Shown: in pieces, positions 7,977 to 16,575 of the stretch
How the letters are laid out: each line of letters opens with the position of its first letter
How positions within the stretch are numbered: the stretch's first letter is position 1
Notes under the pieces: generated by a model
Databases searched by the model: none
What the model saw: only the letters and a program-made list of their open reading frames with translations
What the model was told of the DNA's origin: nothing
Source of the DNA: DATHSN01 sp035464115
Lineage (GTDB): Bacteria; Actinomycetota; Acidimicrobiia; Acidimicrobiales; SKKL01
Direction: 5' to 3'
Assembly (NCBI GenBank): GCA_035464115.1
Contig: DATHSN010000253.1
Location: 1-22,016 of the forward strand
DNA: 22,016 nt
Position numbers and translations under genes: made by a program

Positions 7977-8016
7977 CGCGAGTGGAGGGGCGCCTGGTGG
8001 CGCCCCTCCACTCGCG
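7977..8016. terminator. Bidirectional 18-bp hairpin between convergent genes
   Basis: Bases 7977-7994 pair perfectly with 7999-8016 around the loop TGGT. It lies between the ends of the binding-protein gene (plus) and nucS (minus) and probably terminates both. It has no T-run on either side. Confidence 0.87.
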
Positions 8017-8032
8017 CCAGAGCTGGGTCGGC

Positions 8033-8067
8033 AGAAGCGCGTCGGTCAGAAGCGCGTCGGTCAGAAG
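8033..8067 (-). repeat. 15-bp tandem repeat at the 3' end of nucS
   Basis: The unit AGAAGCGCGTCGGTC occurs at 8033-8047 and 8048-8062, followed by the first five bases of a third copy (8063-8067). The nucS stop codon (8063-8061) lies at the junction. Because the period is a multiple of three, a second in-frame TGA follows 15 nt after the first. Confidence 0.9.
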
Positions 8068-8720
8068 AGGCGCAGCTCGGTCGACTCGATGCCCCGCAGC
8101 TCGTCGTAGTCGACCTCGACGCACTCGATCTGGCGCGCGGCCGCGAGGGTGCGAGCCTGGGGCTTGATGGTCTGGGCCACGAACACGCCACGCACCCCGT
8201 CGTGGGACACGTCGCTGCGCAGCAGCTCGAGGTAGCGGGTGAGCTGCTCGACGCCGTCGATCTCGCCGCGGCGCTTCACCTCGACCGCCACGAGGCGCCC
8301 GTCGGCGTCGCGGCACATGAGATCGACCGGGCCGATGTCGGTGGGGTACTCCCGGCGCACCAGGCGCAGCCCGTGGCCGATGGCGCCGGGGTTGTCGGCG
8401 AGCAGCTCCTGCAGGTGCGCCTCGACCCCGTCCTTGGACAGGCCCGGGTCGACGCCCAGCTCGTGCTGGGTGTCGGCGATCACCTCGTCGATGGTGATCG
8501 TCAGCCGTTCGCCCTTGGGGCTCTCCACCACCCAGCGCTCGTGCTCTTCCACCAGGCGGTTGGGGGCGTTCATCCAGTTCAGGGGCTTGTAGGCGCCACC
8601 ATCGGCGTGCACGGCGACGCAGCCGTCGGCCTTCACCATGATGAGGCGGGTGGCCAGCGGGAGGTGGGCCGTGAGCCGGCCCTCGTAGTCGACCGAGCAG
8701 CGAGCGATGACGAGGCGCAT
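8061..8720 (-). CDS. nucS: Mismatch-specific endonuclease NucS/EndoMS
   Basis: A 219-residue protein that cuts both strands at mismatches and provides non-canonical mismatch repair in actinobacteria lacking MutS/MutL. The N-terminal half begins MRLVIARCSVDYEGRLTAHL and includes ADGCVAVHAD and AYKPLNWMNAP, matching the family's DNA-binding/dimer domain. The C-terminal half has the RecB-like nuclease core: Asp133 in GPVDLMC, then Glu147 and Lys149 in AVEVKRRG, then EQLTRYLELL. The last residues, ELRLF, match the beta-clamp-binding tail reported for actinobacterial NucS. ATG 8720 was chosen on the family N-terminus and on TAGGTT 7 nt upstream. It lies 39 bp after the UbiB-type gene. Confidence 0.96.
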   Translation of the reverse strand: MRLVIARCSVDYEGRLTAHLPLATRLIMVKADGCVAVHADGGAYKPLNWMNAPNRLVEEHERWVVESPKGERLTITIDEVIADTQHELGVDPGLSKDGVEAHLQELLADNPGAIGHGLRLVRREYPTDIGPVDLMCRDADGRLVAVEVKRRGEIDGVEQLTRYLELLRSDVSHDGVRGVFVAQTIKPQARTLAAARQIECVEVDYDELRGIESTELRLF

Positions 8721-8727
8721 CGACGGC

Positions 8728-8733
8728 AACCTA
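8728..8733 (-). promoter_or_regulatory. -10 box for a near-leaderless nucS transcript
   Basis: On the minus strand TAGGTT sits 7 nt before the nucS ATG, the spacing expected for a leaderless mRNA. No clear -35 was seen. It lies between the stop of the UbiB-type gene and nucS, so nucS may have its own promoter. Confidence 0.5.
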
Positions 8734-8759
8734 GCGTCGGCCGCCCCCGCGATCCGACG

Positions 8760-10382
8760 TCACGACACCTGGGCGCCCCGCCGGCGGAAGCGCTCGCGGA
8801 TGAGATCACGGCGCTCCTGGAGCTCTCGGTAGGTGAGCTGCTCGACCGAGTCGGGGTCGACCCCGAAGCCGGCCTTCACGCCGCTGAGATCGAGCTCGTG
8901 CATGCGCGGGTCGATGCCGATGTCGCGCGCGATGGTCTCGCCGTGGGTGGTGGCGAAGTACATCGAGATCTGGGTGATCTCGGCGAACAGGTCGAGGTCG
9001 GGGGCCAGGGTGGCGATGGCGCCGTCGAGGAACACCATGTTCTTGACGAACAACATGAGCTCCTTGGGCATGCGCGCCCCGTAGGCCAACAGCGCCTTGA
9101 CCACCTTCTGGATCTCCTGGACCAGCTCGTCGGGGGTGAGCTGGGTGGGATCGAGGGGAGCCCGGTCGAGGCCGAGGTCGACCACCACCGCCTCGAGGTC
9201 GGTGTCGGGGGGCAGCGCACCGAGGTCGCGCAGCGCGGCCAGCTGGGAGGTGATGTCGTTCAGGCTGGCGGCCACGAGCAGGCGCAGGAAGGCCAGGCGA
9301 CGGGTCTCGTCCATGCGACCGGTGATGCCGAAGTCGAGCAGCGCGGTGCGGCCGTCGGGGAGGACGAACAGGTTCCCGCCGTGCAGGTCGCCATGGAAGA
9401 TGCCGTGCAGCATGCAGCCCTCCATGAAGCCGATCATGCCGGTGCGGACGATGGCGTCGGTGTCGACCCCGGCTGCCCGCATCCCGTCGACGTCGTCGAA
9501 GGCGAAGCCCTCGAGGCGCTCCATGACGAGCACCCGGCGGGTGACCAGCGTGGGGTGGGGTCGAGGGATGACGTAGCCCCGCTGGCCGAGCTCGGCGAAC
9601 GAGCGGGCCACGTCGAGCATGTTGTCGGCCTCGACCCGGAAGTCGAGCTCCTCGGTGATGGTCTCGGCGAACAGCTCGACCAGCGCCGGCGGGTTGGCGA
9701 GCGCCGCCACCGGGATGCGACCGACGAGGAACGGCGCGAGCCAGGCCATCACCTCGATGTCGCGGTGCACCAGCTCGGCGACCGATGGCCGCTGGACCTT
9801 GACCACCACCTGCTCGCCGGTGCGCAGCGTGGCCGCGTGCACCTGGGCGATCGACGCGGCGGCGAGCGGGGTGCGGTCGAAGTGCGAGAAGACATCTTCG
9901 AGCGGGCGGCCGAGGTCCTCCTCGACCACTCGCCGGACGTCGGCGAAGGGCTCGGCGGGCACGCGGTCGCGGCAGCGCTTGAACTCACCGACGAGCTCGT
10001 CGGGGAACAGGCCCTCGCCCGACGAGATGATCTGGGCCAGCTTGATGAAGGTGGGCCCGAGCCGCTCGATGGCGCGCCGCATGCGGCGCGAGATGCCGGC
10101 CCGCGACACCGATCGGTCGCCCGAGCGGCGCTCACGCAGGCTCCAGCCGCCCACGGCGACGCCGAGGCGCCCGGTGACGAGCACCAGTCGCGACAGGGGA
10201 GGGAGCCGGCGGGGATGGACCAGCCCGGGGAGCTCGCGGCGGGTGACCGAACGCAGGGTGGGCACCACGCGGCGCCACTCCATGGCGTCGGGGTCGACCA
10301 GCCAGGGTGGGTCGTCGGAGAACGATCCGTGGATGAGGTCGGGTGGTCCCGACGGCGACAGGGGAGTGGGAGCGACGGCCAT
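8760..10382 (-). CDS. ABC1/UbiB/AarF-family atypical protein kinase-like protein
   Basis: A 540-residue protein. The characteristic N-terminal motif appears as GPTFIKLAQIISSGEGLFP, with KLAQ at 114-117 where the family consensus is KxGQ. It is followed by the Ala-rich loop AAASIAQVH, the ATP-site Lys in VVVKVQRP, EELDFRVEADN, the catalytic HGDLHGGN (330-337) and the metal-binding DFG in LLDFGITGRM. Family members act as ATPase/kinase-like factors in quinone or isoprenoid-lipid metabolism; in actinobacteria the role is mostly undefined. ATG 10382 was chosen; an in-frame start farther upstream adds only basic low-complexity residues. The promoter-like TACCGT (10397-10392) lies 9 nt before it. 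No transmembrane pair is obvious at the C-terminus, unlike classical UbiB. Confidence 0.9.
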   Translation of the reverse strand: MAVAPTPLSPSGPPDLIHGSFSDDPPWLVDPDAMEWRRVVPTLRSVTRRELPGLVHPRRLPPLSRLVLVTGRLGVAVGGWSLRERRSGDRSVSRAGISRRMRRAIERLGPTFIKLAQIISSGEGLFPDELVGEFKRCRDRVPAEPFADVRRVVEEDLGRPLEDVFSHFDRTPLAAASIAQVHAATLRTGEQVVVKVQRPSVAELVHRDIEVMAWLAPFLVGRIPVAALANPPALVELFAETITEELDFRVEADNMLDVARSFAELGQRGYVIPRPHPTLVTRRVLVMERLEGFAFDDVDGMRAAGVDTDAIVRTGMIGFMEGCMLHGIFHGDLHGGNLFVLPDGRTALLDFGITGRMDETRRLAFLRLLVAASLNDITSQLAALRDLGALPPDTDLEAVVVDLGLDRAPLDPTQLTPDELVQEIQKVVKALLAYGARMPKELMLFVKNMVFLDGAIATLAPDLDLFAEITQISMYFATTHGETIARDIGIDPRMHELDLSGVKAGFGVDPDSVEQLTYRELQERRDLIRERFRRRGAQVS

Positions 10383-10391
10383 CGACGACGC

Positions 10392-10397
10392 ACGGTA
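10392..10397 (-). promoter_or_regulatory. Candidate -10 box for the UbiB-type gene
   Basis: Minus-strand TACCGT ends 9 nt before ATG 10382, which would give a leader of only a few bases. No -35 was recognised. Confidence 0.4.
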
Positions 10398-10414
10398 CCG
10401 GCGCCGGGGGCCAG

Positions 10415-10453
10415 GCCCACGGTCGGGGGCCACGGTCGGGGCCCACGGACGGG
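10415..10453. repeat. Three contiguous 13-bp tandem repeats in a divergent promoter region
   Basis: The copies are 10415-10427, 10428-10440 and 10441-10453, with consensus GCCCACGGTCGGG. Copy 2 differs only at position 2 and copy 3 only at position 9. The block lies between the UbiB-type gene and the CoA-transferase gene, ending 26 bp before the candidate -10 of the latter. It could be a regulator-binding array or simple slippage. Confidence 0.7.
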
Positions 10454-10479
10454 CCCGAGGCGGGGGAGGAGGCCTCCGG

Positions 10480-10509
10480 TAACGTCGGCGCGTCGACGAG
10501 GTGGGGAGG
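10480..10509 (+). promoter_or_regulatory. -10 box and ribosome site of the CoA-transferase gene
   Basis: TAACGT (10480-10485) is a good TANNNT box. It is followed about 20 nt later by GGGGAGG (10503-10509), a strong Shine-Dalgarno sequence 4 nt before GTG 10514. The ribosome site decides the start codon. Confidence 0.55.
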
Positions 10510-10513
10510 TCAC

Positions 10514-11710
10514 GTGCTCGAGGGCATCCGGGTGGTCGAGCTCGGCGTGTGGGTCGCCGGTCCGGGCGCCGGTGGCGTGCTCGCCGACTGGGGGGCCGAT
10601 GTGGTCAAGCTCGAGGCGCCGTCGGGCGATCCGCTCCGCACGATGTTCCGGTCGGTGCTGGGGATGGGTGTCGACGAGAGCCCCCCGTTCGAGCTCGACA
10701 ACCGGGGGAAGCGCTCGGTGGTGCTCGATCTCCGCACGGCCGCAGGTCGCGAGGTCGCCCGCCGCCTCGTCGCCGAGGCCGATGTGTTCCTCACCAACCT
10801 GCGCCCCGATGCCGTCGAACGGCTCGGGCTCGGTCCCGAGGCGGTGCTCGCCGACGCGCCGCGCCTCGTCTACGCCTCGGTCACCGGTTTCGGCCGCGAG
10901 GGCCCGGAGGCGCACCGGGCCGGGTACGACATCGGTGCCTTCTGGGCCCGCAGCGGACTGGCCGCCGCGCACACCCCGGCCGGTGCCGACCCCCTGGCGC
11001 TGCGCTCGGGCACGGGCGACCACGTCACCGGCCTGGCGACGGTGGCGGGCATCCTCGCCGCCCTCCTCCGCCGGGAGCGCACCGGCGTCGGTGGCCTCGT
11101 CGAGACGTCGCTGTTGCGCACGGGCGTCTACTGCCTGGGATGGGATCTCTCGATCCAGCTCCGGTTCGGCAAGCTGGCGCCCGCCGTGCCCCGTCACCAG
11201 GTGGCCAATCCGGTCATCAACGCCTACCCCTGTGGTGACGGTCGGTGGGTGTGGCTGCTCGGGCTCGAGGGCGATCGACACTGGCCGCGGTTGGTCGAGG
11301 CCCTCGGACGCCCCGCTCTCGCCGACGACGCGCGCTTCGTCGATGCCCGCGCCCGGCGCCACCACGCCGCCGAGCTGGTGGCCATCGTCGATGCGGAGCT
11401 GGCGCGCCACGATCGTGACCACTGGGCGGCCCGGTTCGACGCCGCCGGACTCTGGTGGGCGCCCGTGAACACGCCCGCCGACGTGGTGGTCGACCCCCAG
11501 GCGGAGGCCGCCGGCGCGTTCGTCGACGTCCCCGCCGGAGCCGGTGGTCCGGCGCACCGCGGGGTGGCCACCCCGGTCGGGTTCCCCGACGACGCCGCGC
11601 GGCCCGGAGCGGTCCCGGGGCTCGGCGAGCACACCGAGGCGGTGCTCGCCGAGCTCGGGCTCGGTGCTGACGCCGTCGCAGCACTGCGGTCGGCCGGCGC
11701 GCTCGGCTGA
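10514..11710 (+). CDS. Family III CoA-transferase (CaiB/BaiF type)
   Basis: A 398-residue protein of normal family length. The N-terminus, LEGIRVVELGVWVAGPGAG followed by LADWGADVVKLEAP, is diagnostic. The nucleophilic Asp is Asp139 in GYDIGAFW, equivalent to Asp169 of formyl-CoA transferase, which forms the acyl-aspartyl anhydride. LDLRTAAGREV and the later NPVINAYPCGDGRWV also fit. It moves CoA between organic acids; the donor and acceptor cannot be predicted. Its neighbours (a crotonase on the opposite strand, and SDR and MaoC genes upstream) suggest acyl-CoA catabolism. GTG 10514 follows a strong ribosome site; the frame is open upstream but lies in the intergenic repeat region. Confidence 0.92.
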   Translation: MLEGIRVVELGVWVAGPGAGGVLADWGADVVKLEAPSGDPLRTMFRSVLGMGVDESPPFELDNRGKRSVVLDLRTAAGREVARRLVAEADVFLTNLRPDAVERLGLGPEAVLADAPRLVYASVTGFGREGPEAHRAGYDIGAFWARSGLAAAHTPAGADPLALRSGTGDHVTGLATVAGILAALLRRERTGVGGLVETSLLRTGVYCLGWDLSIQLRFGKLAPAVPRHQVANPVINAYPCGDGRWVWLLGLEGDRHWPRLVEALGRPALADDARFVDARARRHHAAELVAIVDAELARHDRDHWAARFDAAGLWWAPVNTPADVVVDPQAEAAGAFVDVPAGAGGPAHRGVATPVGFPDDAARPGAVPGLGEHTEAVLAELGLGADAVAALRSAGALG

Positions 11711-11730
11711 GCCGCCGCCGACCCGATGTT

Positions 11731-11794
11731 GGGGGTGGATCGGTGGCGGGATCCGCGACGGATCCACCCCCGATCCCGCCCCGACCCGGGGCGG
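11731..11794. terminator. Two hairpins between convergent CoA-transferase and crotonase genes
   Basis: The first is an 11-bp perfect stem (11731-11741 with 11761-11771, 19-nt loop that can fold further). The second is a 7-bp perfect stem (11776-11782 with 11788-11794, 5-nt loop). Both lie in the 96-bp gap between the two gene ends and could serve either strand. Confidence 0.65.
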
Positions 11795-11806
11795 TGGGGG
11801 GCTGGC

Positions 11807-12622
11807 TCAGCCGAACTCGGGTGGGCGCTTCTCGGTGAGGGCGCGCACCCCTTCGCGGAAGTCCGGCTCGGTCATCATCTGCTCGAGCAGTGCCTCGGAC
11901 TCGACCACCGCGCTGCCGATGTCGCGGTGCAGGTCGGTGTAGATCTGGCGCTTGGTGGCGGCGATCGAGCCCGGGGCCACGTGGGCCACCAGCTCGGCGG
12001 CGTAGGCGTAGACGGTGTCGAGCAGATCGTCGGGTGGCACCACCCGGTTCACCAGCCCCATCGCCTCGGCCTCGTCGGCGAGCACCACCCGGCTCGACAG
12101 CAGCAGGTCGTTGGCCCGGGTGAGGCCGATGAGCCGGGGCAGGAGCCACGACAGCCCGTACTCCGCGGGGAGGTTCAAGCGACCGTGGGCGGTGGTGAGC
12201 TTGGCGCCCGCCGCCGCGAAGCGCAGGTCGCAGAAGCACGCGAGCACGAGCCCGACCCCGGCGGCGGGACCGTTGATGGCTGCGATGGTGGGCACCCGGA
12301 GACCGAAGTGGTAGGCGAAGGGGTGGTCGAACTCGGGGCGGACGCCGAAGCCGGGCTCGGCGAGATCGTCGGGTGTGCCCGGGTCGTAGCCACCCCGCTC
12401 GACGTGGCCGCCGAGGGCGGCGGCGTCGGCCCCGGCGCAGAACCCACGACCTGCGCCGGTGACGACGACGGCGCGCACCCCGGGATCGGTGTCGGCGCGG
12501 GCCAACGCCCAGCGGTACTCGGTGTGCATCCGACCGGTCCACGCGTTGAGCCGATGGGGCCGGTCGAGGGTGATCGTGGCGATCCGGTCGGCGACGTCGT
12601 AGCGGATCGTCTTCAGCTCCAC
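11807..12622 (-). CDS. Crotonase-superfamily protein (enoyl-CoA hydratase/isomerase-like)
   Basis: A 271-residue crotonase. Visible are ITLDRPHRLNAW (17-28), the first oxyanion-hole loop GRGFCAGAD (59-66) and the second, INGPAAGVGLVLA (116-128), then CDLRFAA. The Glu of the canonical GGGCEL motif is replaced (GVGLVL, Val126), and the second catalytic region reads LPAEYGLSWLLPRLIG with Glu154. This fits a subgroup in which a single Glu is retained, so simple hydratase activity is uncertain; isomerase or another CoA-ester reaction is possible. GTG 12622 follows GGGAGGGA and gives the normal N-terminus ELKTIRYDV. It overlaps the end of the phosphatase gene by 10 bp, so it is probably the third gene of an operon. 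Confidence 0.88.
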   Translation of the reverse strand: MELKTIRYDVADRIATITLDRPHRLNAWTGRMHTEYRWALARADTDPGVRAVVVTGAGRGFCAGADAAALGGHVERGGYDPGTPDDLAEPGFGVRPEFDHPFAYHFGLRVPTIAAINGPAAGVGLVLACFCDLRFAAAGAKLTTAHGRLNLPAEYGLSWLLPRLIGLTRANDLLLSSRVVLADEAEAMGLVNRVVPPDDLLDTVYAYAAELVAHVAPGSIAATKRQIYTDLHRDIGSAVVESEALLEQMMTEPDFREGVRALTEKRPPEFG

Positions 12623-13397
12623 CGCATCCCTCCCCAGGCGCCGACAGCGTCGAGCACGGGAGCGGCGAGCTCGGGGCGGCAGATGAGCAGGTCGGGCAAC
12701 CAGGGGTCGGCCCGGTTGTACCGCAGCGGGCTGCCGTCGACGCGCGAGGTGTGCAGGCCGGCTGCGGCGGCGACCGCCGCCGGGGCGCACGAGTCCCACT
12801 CGTACTGCCCACCGGCGTGGAGGTAGACATCGGCGAGCCCGCGCACCACGGCCATCGCCTTGGCGCCGGCCGAGCCCATGGGGAGGAGCCGCCCGCCCAG
12901 CTGCTCGGCCACCGCGCGGGCGACGGCCGGGGGGCGGCTCCGGCTCACCACGAACGTGGGACCGCCGTCGGTCGGAGGCGGGAGCGCCCCGGCGGAGTCG
13001 GTGCTGAACACCAGACCCTGGGCCGGTAGCGACACGGCCCCGACGAGCGGGATGCCGTCGACGGCGAGCGCGACGTGCACGGCCCAGTCGACGCGCGGGT
13101 GCTCGCCGTACTCGCGGGTGCCGTCGAGCGGGTCGACGATCCACACCCGCGAGGATCGCAATCGGGCCGGACCGTCGGCGCCCTCCTCGGACAGAAGCGC
13201 ATCGTCGCGTCGCGCCGCGGCCAGCTCGTCGGCGATCCAGCGGTGCGCCTGGCGATCGCCCTCGTCCTCGATGGCCCACCGGGGTGCGCCCTCGGCGACC
13301 ATGTCGTCGCGCAGCGCCACCAGCAGGCGGCCGGCACCCTCGGCGAGGCGGCCGGCGAGGAGGTGGTCGTCGGCGGTGACCGCGGCCACCTCCGAGG

Positions 13398-13401
<4 letters not shown>
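12613..13401 (-). CDS. cysQ: CysQ-like 3'(2'),5'-bisphosphate nucleotidase / inositol monophosphatase-family phosphatase
   Basis: A 262-residue Mg2+/Li+-sensitive phosphatase fold. The metal site shows Glu72-Glu73 in LLSEEGA and WIVDPLDGTREY (Asp90, Asp93, Gly94, Thr95); the C-terminal QYEWDSCAPAAV supplies the third-metal Asp. TREY following DPLDG is the CysQ-type version rather than the TNF of inositol phosphatases. The likely reaction is removal of the 3'-phosphate from PAP formed in sulfate assimilation, though inositol- or fructose-phosphate activity cannot be excluded. GTG 13401 shares four bases with the ettA stop (GTGA), indicating translational coupling. It overlaps the crotonase gene by 10 bp at its other end. 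Confidence 0.87.
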
Positions 13402-15077
<1,676 letters not shown>

Positions 15078-15085
15078 GGGAGTCG

Positions 15086-15091
15086 ACACTA
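15086..15091 (-). promoter_or_regulatory. -10 box for a near-leaderless ettA transcript
   Basis: Minus-strand TAGTGT ends 8 nt before ATG 15077. It lies just downstream of the terminator of the NYN/S1 gene, as expected for a fresh start of transcription. Confidence 0.5.
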
Positions 15092-15123
15092 CCGGCCGTC
15101 CGGTCGGCACCCGACGGGCGCGC

Positions 15124-15156
15124 CGAGGGCCCCGGCACCAGGTGCCGGGGCCCTCG
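15124..15156 (-). terminator. 16-bp hairpin terminator after the NYN/S1 gene
   Basis: Bases 15124-15139 are the perfect complement of 15141-15156 with one central base, so in practice a stem of about 14 bp with a small loop. It starts 12 bp after the stop of the NYN/S1 gene on the minus strand and precedes the ettA -10 box. Confidence 0.85.
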
Positions 15157-15167
15157 GGATGGAGCGA

Positions 15168-16505
15168 TCAGGCCGAGCGACGCGGTGAGCGTGTGGCGGG
15201 GGCCTTCTTGGCCGGTGCCTTGGCGGGCGCCTTCTTGGCGGGGGCCTTCTTGGCCGGTGCCTTCGCCGGGGCCTTCTTGGCCGGAGCCTTGGCGGGCGCC
15301 TTCTTGGCCGGTGCCTTCGCCGGCGCCTTCTTGGCGGGTGCCTTGGCGGGGGCCTTCTTGGCGGGGGCCTTCTTGGCCGGTGCCTTGGCCGGAGCCTTCT
15401 TGGTTGCCACTCGCGTGCTTCTCCTTGTGGGGGTCGAGGTGCCCGCCGGCGCTGTCGCCGCGCGCTCGTCTCCTGCTGGTTGTGGTGTGTCGGTGGCGGC
15501 GGTTGCGCCGTCCTCGTCGAGCCTGGGTTCGAGTGACTCGAAGCCGGGCAACGCGAGATCGATGCCGCGTCGCGGCGTGTCGAAGGATTGGACCACGAAG
15601 GTGCGCGACTCGCCAAGGGTGAGGACCTCGCGAGCGCTCTTCGGGATCGGGTCACCCATCGACTTGAGAGGGACGTAGCACTGCGCCTCGCCGACGTGGA
15701 CGTAGGCACCGTGGGAGGAGAAGCGATCGACGACGCCCTCGACGGTGCTGCCGATGGCGTGGTCGGACACGAACGAGAGGAACGGCACCGGCTCGTTCAC
15801 CGGCTCGGGCGGCTTGCCCCGTCCCCGGCCACGGCCACGGCGGCCAGCATCGTCGGCCTTGGGATCGGCGTCGGCGGCTGGCCCCTTGGGGGCCGGCACG
15901 GCCGGTTGCTCGGCGGCCGCCTTGCGCGACCGACGGGCTCGTGTGGTGGACGCGGTGGGCGCGGCCGCCTCGGAGTCGACTCCGGTCGACGACCGGCGGG
16001 TGGCGGGCGCCTTCGCCCGTCGGGTCTCGGGGGCGGTGCCACCCCGTCGGTCCTTGGCGGCTCTCACCGCCTTGCGGCTGGTCGGACCGCGCACCGGGGT
16101 GCGGGGGAGGAAGACCCATCCGACGTGCTCGACCGGCTTGCCGCCGATGAGCCGACCCTCGTCGAACAGCCACTGGTACTGGCCGTGGAACTCCTGGAAG
16201 GAGTCGTTCGACAGGACCGTGGCGCCAGCCTTGTCGGCGATCTGCAGCACGAAGGCGTCGCCGCGTCCGATGGCGCCTGCGGGCGGCGACACGATCTCGC
16301 CGGCCAGCACGGCCTCCTCGTACTTGGGTCGCTCGGACGCGGCGATGCGATGGCCGAAGGTGGCATCGACGACGACGGTCAAGATGTCGTGTGGATGGTC
16401 GGCGAGGAACGCCCGGACCGCCTCGTCGAGCTGCTTGAGGCTGGGTGCGGTGCGCCCCTCGGTTGCGATGTTGGAGCCGTCGACGACGACGTGATCATTG
16501 GACAT
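15168..16505 (-). CDS. NYN/PIN-like ribonuclease + S1 RNA-binding domain + KKAPA histone-like tail
   Basis: A 445-residue three-part protein. Residues 1-135 resemble the NYN/Zc3h12a-like PIN fold: VVVDGSNIA with Asp9, TVVVDATFG with Asp47, GRGDAFVLQIAD with Asp83 and Asp91, and VLSNDSFQEF with Asp101 are candidate metal ligands. A disordered basic linker (about 136-240) ends in an RGRGRGRG patch. Residues 241-323 form an S1-type OB fold (GSTVEGVVDRFSSHGAYVHV). From 368 the tail is almost pure Lys/Ala/Pro with nine KKAP units, ending TRSPRRSA. Predicted role: an RNA-cleaving or RNA-binding protein held to nucleic acid by its tail. ATG 16505 follows GAAGGA. It is transcribed alone, divergent from the HAD gene. 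The domain reading is by motif; the target is unknown. Confidence 0.8.
   Translation of the reverse strand: MSNDHVVVDGSNIATEGRTAPSLKQLDEAVRAFLADHPHDILTVVVDATFGHRIAASERPKYEEAVLAGEIVSPPAGAIGRGDAFVLQIADKAGATVLSNDSFQEFHGQYQWLFDEGRLIGGKPVEHVGWVFLPRTPVRGPTSRKAVRAAKDRRGGTAPETRRAKAPATRRSSTGVDSEAAAPTASTTRARRSRKAAAEQPAVPAPKGPAADADPKADDAGRRGRGRGRGKPPEPVNEPVPFLSFVSDHAIGSTVEGVVDRFSSHGAYVHVGEAQCYVPLKSMGDPIPKSAREVLTLGESRTFVVQSFDTPRRGIDLALPGFESLEPRLDEDGATAATDTPQPAGDERAATAPAGTSTPTRRSTRVATKKAPAKAPAKKAPAKKAPAKAPAKKAPAKAPAKKAPAKAPAKKAPAKAPAKKAPAKKAPAKAPAKKAPATRSPRRSA
15197..15405 (-). repeat. Tandem repeat coding for the KKAPA tail
   Basis: Nine KK codon pairs (CTTCTT on the plus strand) occur at intervals of 15 or 27 bp. 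The encoded units alternate 9-mers (KKAPAKAPA) and 5-mers (KKAPA) in the order 9,5,9,9,9,9,5,9 and a final 5. Synonymous third-base differences between units show selection on the protein rather than recent DNA duplication alone. Length polymorphism is likely. Confidence 0.9.
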
Positions 16506-16563
16506 GTCGTCCTTCAGTCAATCACCTCGCGTCGGAACCTCCATGGATCCCGTTCTGCGTGCC

Positions 16564-16569
16564 TACGAT
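16564..16569 (+). promoter_or_regulatory. -10 box for a leaderless HAD-phosphatase transcript
   Basis: TACGAT is followed by exactly 6 nt and then GTG 16576, a classic leaderless arrangement. This decides the start in favour of 16576 over ATG 16543. Confidence 0.55.
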
Positions 16570-16575
16570 CCGCCG

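Noticed and set aside
8202..11468. A 1088-codon plus-strand open frame over nucS, the UbiB-type gene and the start of the CoA-transferase
   Set aside because: It is antisense to two genes with intact catalytic motifs and in the wrong frame for the CoA-transferase. It contains no domain.
15197..15405. CRISPR-like or minisatellite array
   Set aside because: The units are 15 or 27 bp with no unique spacers and translate to a regular KKAPA tail in the correct frame of the NYN/S1 gene.
16498..16575. Longer N-terminus for the HAD phosphatase from an upstream start
   Set aside because: The extra residues do not resemble the family, overlap the start of the divergent NYN/S1 gene, and would include the TACGAT box used for the leaderless start.
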